DNA from: Rhizobium sp. BK313
GTDB lineage: Bacteria; Pseudomonadota; Alphaproteobacteria; Rhizobiales; Rhizobiaceae
Assembly (NCBI RefSeq): GCF_014193655.1
Contig: NZ_JACHZQ010000008.1
Location: 344,158 to 408,157 of the forward strand
Length of the DNA: 64,000 nucleotides
Reading direction: 5' to 3'
The notes beneath the pieces were generated by a model. The model saw only the letters and a program-made list of their open reading frames with translations, had not been told where the DNA came from and did not search any database. Both the position numbers and the translations under genes were made by a program. Positions 61,099 through 64,000 of the stretch are shown piece after piece; the stretch's first letter is position 1; every line of letters starts with the position of its first letter.

Positions 61099-61413
61099 AT
61101 GATTTTTACGCGCGTCGCCCCACTGCTGGTATTGGCCACTCTTTCAACAGGAGGAGCCATTGCTGGGGATTCCAAGCCTCAAACGAATGACATCGAGGCG
61201 GTCCTCCGAGGTAAGGAAAACGACTACCAAGCCTGCCTTCTTCAGCACAAGGATTTGAAGATGCAAAAATATTACGAAACATACTGCAGGAAGACGACGA
61301 TAGGCGCTCCGCTCAGCACTGGGGCATCAAAGGAAAATCAAGGCTCTCCTCAAAAGCTTTACTGCGGCGCTCATTGCGGGGGATCCGAGCACAAAGGACC
61401 GGTCCATGGCTGA
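61099..61413 (+). CDS. Small secreted cysteine-containing protein, copy 2
   Basis: Tandem paralogue of 104 residues, 7 bases after copy 1. Signal peptide (FTRVAPLLVLATLSTGGAIA) is followed by the same spacing of cysteines, in YQACLLQHKDLKMQKYYETYC and KLYCGAHCGG. Shared pattern is YQxCLLQxxxLKMxxYxExxC then YCGxxC. The end overlaps the membrane protein gene by 8 bases. Function unknown. Confidence 0.75.
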   Translation: MIFTRVAPLLVLATLSTGGAIAGDSKPQTNDIEAVLRGKENDYQACLLQHKDLKMQKYYETYCRKTTIGAPLSTGASKENQGSPQKLYCGAHCGGSEHKGPVHG

Positions 61414-61909
61414 TCCCCTTATCGCCTGGGTTGTGATCGTTTTGGGCGTCACCGTCGCATTGGCTGTCATCGCCGGATTTGTCGTGGGCACCGAGGCAGC
61501 GAGGCCAATTTGCCTGGTCGTCCTCGCATTGGCGGCCATTGGCGCAACCGCCGGCATTGTCGGCGGATTGAGTCGAGAGAGCGCGGCCGGCGAAATCATT
61601 TCAGCCGCCCTCGGCCTCTTGGGCGGGGTCGTGACCTATCTCTTTTACACGGACACAAGCCGCGGCAACGCCGTCTCCTTTAGTGCCCTTGCCTTCACCT
61701 GCTCGCTGTTTCTCGCCTTCATAGAGGCTGCGAATTTGCGCGTCCACCCAGATAGCTATGTCTTCTGGAGGGGCGAATGCGCGCGGATTTTCAGCAGCAA
61801 GGATGTCTTCGAATCCGAAGCGACTGCCGCGATGGTCGACGACAGCTTCAGCAAGATCTGCCGGGCCGTCCTCAACACAGAAGAACAGGATCTCGGATTG
61901 CCCCGATAG
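61406..61909 (+). CDS. Small membrane protein
   Basis: Protein of 167 residues with about four hydrophobic helices in its first 115 residues (for example WVVIVLGVTVALAVIAGFVV, CLVVLALAAIGATAGIVGGL) and a hydrophilic C-terminal domain (about 115-167). The start overlaps copy 2 of the secreted protein, so the three genes form an operon. No family recognised; may anchor or export the secreted pair. Confidence 0.72.
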   Translation: MADPLIAWVVIVLGVTVALAVIAGFVVGTEAARPICLVVLALAAIGATAGIVGGLSRESAAGEIISAALGLLGGVVTYLFYTDTSRGNAVSFSALAFTCSLFLAFIEAANLRVHPDSYVFWRGECARIFSSKDVFESEATAAMVDDSFSKICRAVLNTEEQDLGLPR

Positions 61910-62222
61910 CGCTAAGTGTCAGAGACACCCGATTCTCCCATACCTTAGATCTCGTCGGCAGGACGGCCGATGCAGCGCTGGTGCTGCCGGCGCGACGGGC
62001 GACTGTCAAGGGGGCGCCAATGGACGTACGGACCTTCGAGGGCGTGCTCGAGATGGCTACTGTCCAGCGGGGCCGAGATGGTCAAGCTGTCCGGGGGCGA
62101 TGTGATGAGCGCCTCGAATGACCTTACGGCGCAGGCTGCGACAGCAGCAAACGTTATGGTTGCTATCCCCCATTGTGCCGTGCCATAGAAAAGACCTCCG
62201 ATCTTCCCGCCATTCGGTCTCC
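61910..62222. other. Intergenic region before the MFS gene
   Basis: About 310 bases. Short frames are open but lack domains and good starts. The MFS frame extends upstream to 62118 without a ribosome site, so I start that gene at 62223. Confidence 0.4.
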
Positions 62223-63410
62223 ATGCCTCGCCTCCAAATCTACGCGCTCGTGCCCTTCCTGCTCCTGCTGTTCGTCGGAACCGTCTGCGGCGCGATGATC
62301 GTGCCGTTCATGGGCTTTTTCATCGTCGGGGGTCTGGGGTACCCGCCATGGACGATCAGCATCTACGCCGGGGCGCTCTCGTGCCTGGCGATCATTGTCA
62401 ATCGCCAGTTTGCCCGCCTTATTGACGGTGGAGAAAGCGCCTTTCCTTTGATCGGGATTGCATTGGGTGGGTATCTGGTTGCCAGCCTCGCGCTGTCGGT
62501 CATTCCGGCCTTCTGGACGGTGCTGACGTTCGGCGTGGTCGGATTCGGACTGAGTGCAAGCGCGGTGTCGACGATGTTCAGCCTTGGAGCCCGTCTGGCC
62601 GAGCAGCACGAGATCGAACGAAGCCGGCTGAATGCCTTCATGCGCGCCACCACATCCACAGCCTGGATGGTCGGGCCGGCGGTATCCTTTCTCATCGCCG
62701 ATCAACTCGGCAAGTTTGCGGTGTTCAGGCTCGGTGCCACACTCGCCGTCATCTGGCTGGCACTTTGGTGGTGGGTGGCGCCACGGGATGCTACGGCCGA
62801 CTCCAAAGATAAAGCCGCAAAGGACCGAGACGAGGATGGTGCAAATCCCGGCCTTTGGTTTGCTGCAACGTTTGTGTTCTGCCTGTCGTCCGCTCACTCT
62901 TTGACGTTTTCGGCTCTGCCTCTTTTCTACGTGCAGGAGGTCGGGCTGCCGGGCTATGCACCCGGGATAGCCTTCAGCGTCAAAACCTTTGTGGAAGTGC
63001 TGGCTATTTTCTCAACCCCAATTCTGATCGCCCGGTTTGGAATTCGGACGCCATTGATCGCCACATCGCTGTTCGCGGTGGTCACCATCCATATCCTGGC
63101 TTTGGTCCAGACCTATCCGCAAATGCTGGCAGGTGCTGCAATGGAGGGGCTTTACTACGGGTTCTATGCCAGTCTTGGTATCAGCTTCGTCCAATCCCAC
63201 GCAGAAGATCGTCCGGCGCGAGCGACCGCAATTTATTGGAACACACTGATGATCAGTGGCATATTAGCCGGCCCCGCTGTTGGGCTTATCGCCCAGGCTT
63301 ATGGGTTTCGAACCGTGATACAGATTGCGTCCTTGGTCGCACTCTTCGCCGCTGCTGTGCTTTTCCTCAGTCCGCGCCAATTCAAAGTGTCTACGTCGTC
63401 GCCACCTTGA
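62223..63410 (+). CDS. Major facilitator superfamily transporter
   Basis: Inner-membrane secondary transporter of 395 residues with about twelve hydrophobic helices in two halves separated by a charged loop (RDATADSKDKAAKDRDEDG, about 200-218). The layout resembles sugar-efflux (SET-like) transporters, for example GLGYPPWTISIYAG and SFVQSHAEDRPARATAIYWN. The substrate is not predictable. Start MPRLQIYALV is preferred over a longer frame. Confidence 0.87.
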   Translation: MPRLQIYALVPFLLLLFVGTVCGAMIVPFMGFFIVGGLGYPPWTISIYAGALSCLAIIVNRQFARLIDGGESAFPLIGIALGGYLVASLALSVIPAFWTVLTFGVVGFGLSASAVSTMFSLGARLAEQHEIERSRLNAFMRATTSTAWMVGPAVSFLIADQLGKFAVFRLGATLAVIWLALWWWVAPRDATADSKDKAAKDRDEDGANPGLWFAATFVFCLSSAHSLTFSALPLFYVQEVGLPGYAPGIAFSVKTFVEVLAIFSTPILIARFGIRTPLIATSLFAVVTIHILALVQTYPQMLAGAAMEGLYYGFYASLGISFVQSHAEDRPARATAIYWNTLMISGILAGPAVGLIAQAYGFRTVIQIASLVALFAAAVLFLSPRQFKVSTSSPP

Positions 63411-63479
63411 GACACGAAACTTTCTGTGTCGCTCCCGACGCCCCGGTCGTTACGTGATGCAGGAAGCGAACGACGATAG

Positions 63480-64000
63480 TCAGGCCTTGAATCGGTCGAA
63501 TGCGGTGAGCCGCTTGGTCGGTGGATCGGCTTCATCCCAGCGATGGATTTCCGCGCGCAAATAGCGAAGTTCGTCGTCGAGGCCCTCTTCCGCAATTTCG
63601 ATCCACCAGGACTTCGGTCGACCGCCGCTACCGTCAGACCAGCGGTAGCCTCGCGCTTTCAGGTGATCCTTCATGTCGAACGGGCTGTTTTCGGCGAAGA
63701 TGCGAACGCGGGATCGCTGGCTCGCCTCATGGAGCTCGGCAAACGGCGCCTGTCCCGTTCCTCCATCCTGCGCGAGGACTTCAAGCAGGGCAAAGCAGTC
63801 GTCGACGGCCGATGGCCCTCGTGAAAGTAGCCCGCCTGCCCAATCAGGTAGCCGAGCTTGGTGCCCTCGAAGCCACGTGCCGACCAATTGATTTCGGAGA
63901 CCGAGCAGGCCCAGGCTTTTCCGGCGAAGATGGGCGAGAATGCCTCGCAGAACGGCCGATCGAAGCCGGCGTTGTGCGCAATGACAAGATCAGCCGGCTC
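63480..64000 (-). pseudogene. 3'-5' exonuclease (DnaQ-like), frameshifted and running off the window
   Basis: On the minus strand, the frame at the window end reads DLVIAHNAGFDRPFCEAF and GTKLGYLIGQAGYFHEGHR. The sequence then shifts near 63808-63812 and continues as AVDDCFALLEVLAQ and RGYRWSDGSGGRPKSWWIEI, ending LTAFDRFKA at 63480. The Exo II/III motifs HNAGFD and HRAVDD belong to the DEDD exonuclease family. One base missing between CAT-CG and GCC-GTC would explain the shift. The 5' end lies beyond the window. Confidence 0.78.

Noticed and set aside
1..64000. CRISPR arrays, rRNA, complete insertion sequences
   Set aside because: No regularly spaced repeats, rRNA motifs or transposase genes with inverted ends were seen on either strand.

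Overview
The window reads as an accessory segment of an alphaproteobacterial genome, most probably a Rhizobiales member (Rhizobium/Agrobacterium/Mesorhizobium-like). The grounds are the GC-rich coding style, three-subunit pnt transhydrogenase genes, many ABC-transporter catabolic cassettes, many LacI/LysR/GntR/TetR/MarR/AraC regulators, and a remnant of a DUF1515-type phage gene that I know only from rhizobia. No rRNA, canonical tRNA, complete insertion sequence or CRISPR array was seen. Names rest on motifs read by eye; no database search was possible.

Layout. 0-5 kb: a 5'-truncated sugar epimerase, a LacI regulator, and a zinc alcohol dehydrogenase plus aldehyde dehydrogenase pair. 5.1-8.5 kb: pntAA-pntAB-pntB preceded by a palindromic operator and a 19-codon leader ORF. 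9-16.9 kb: regulators, small oxidoreductase operons, a cupin, a Tat-exported haloacid-dehalogenase-like protein and a DUF302 protein. 17-21.3 kb: a divergent cluster (enoyl-CoA hydratase, alpha/beta hydrolases, flavin reductase, MarR) whose divergent promoter carries the same near-palindrome as the pnt promoter. 21.6-36.6 kb: a group with a purine theme (adenine deaminase-like enzyme, NitT/TauT-type ABC importer with a frameshifted binding protein, secreted nucleoside hydrolase, AMP nucleosidase) plus two paralogous LysR regulators, a phytase-like protein and an UxaA-type dehydratase. 37-40.5 kb: a TPR adenylate cyclase facing YHS and ankyrin secreted proteins. 40.5-41.7 kb: decayed genes. 41.7-50.7 kb: a sugar-type ABC importer with lactonase, SDR, hydrolase, GntR and metallo-beta-lactamase genes. 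50.7-52.5 kb: a truncated LarA-like gene joined to prophage debris and a possible 41-residue membrane protein. 52.7-54.6 kb: an exported TPR protein. 60.8-64 kb: two tandem secreted cysteine-containing paralogues, a membrane protein, an MFS transporter and a frameshifted exonuclease gene that runs out of the window.

The most interesting locus is 54.7-60.1 kb, an RNA-repair/Ro-RNP operon: rtcR (sigma-54 activator, minus strand), a sigma-54 promoter, rsr (bacterial Ro60), three tandem structured RNAs, then rtcB (RNA ligase) and a terminator. Each RNA unit is closed by a perfect long-range stem. All share the box ATGCC inside an internal loop and a second stem ending in AAC-TACA. The first carries a nearly complete tRNA mimic in circularly permuted order: T arm, acceptor stem closed by a 12-nt loop, then D arm, with the Ro-binding stem where the anticodon arm would be. 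These are Y RNA-like (YrlA-type) RNAs. Three in a row, with progressively less tRNA-like effector domains, is the main finding.
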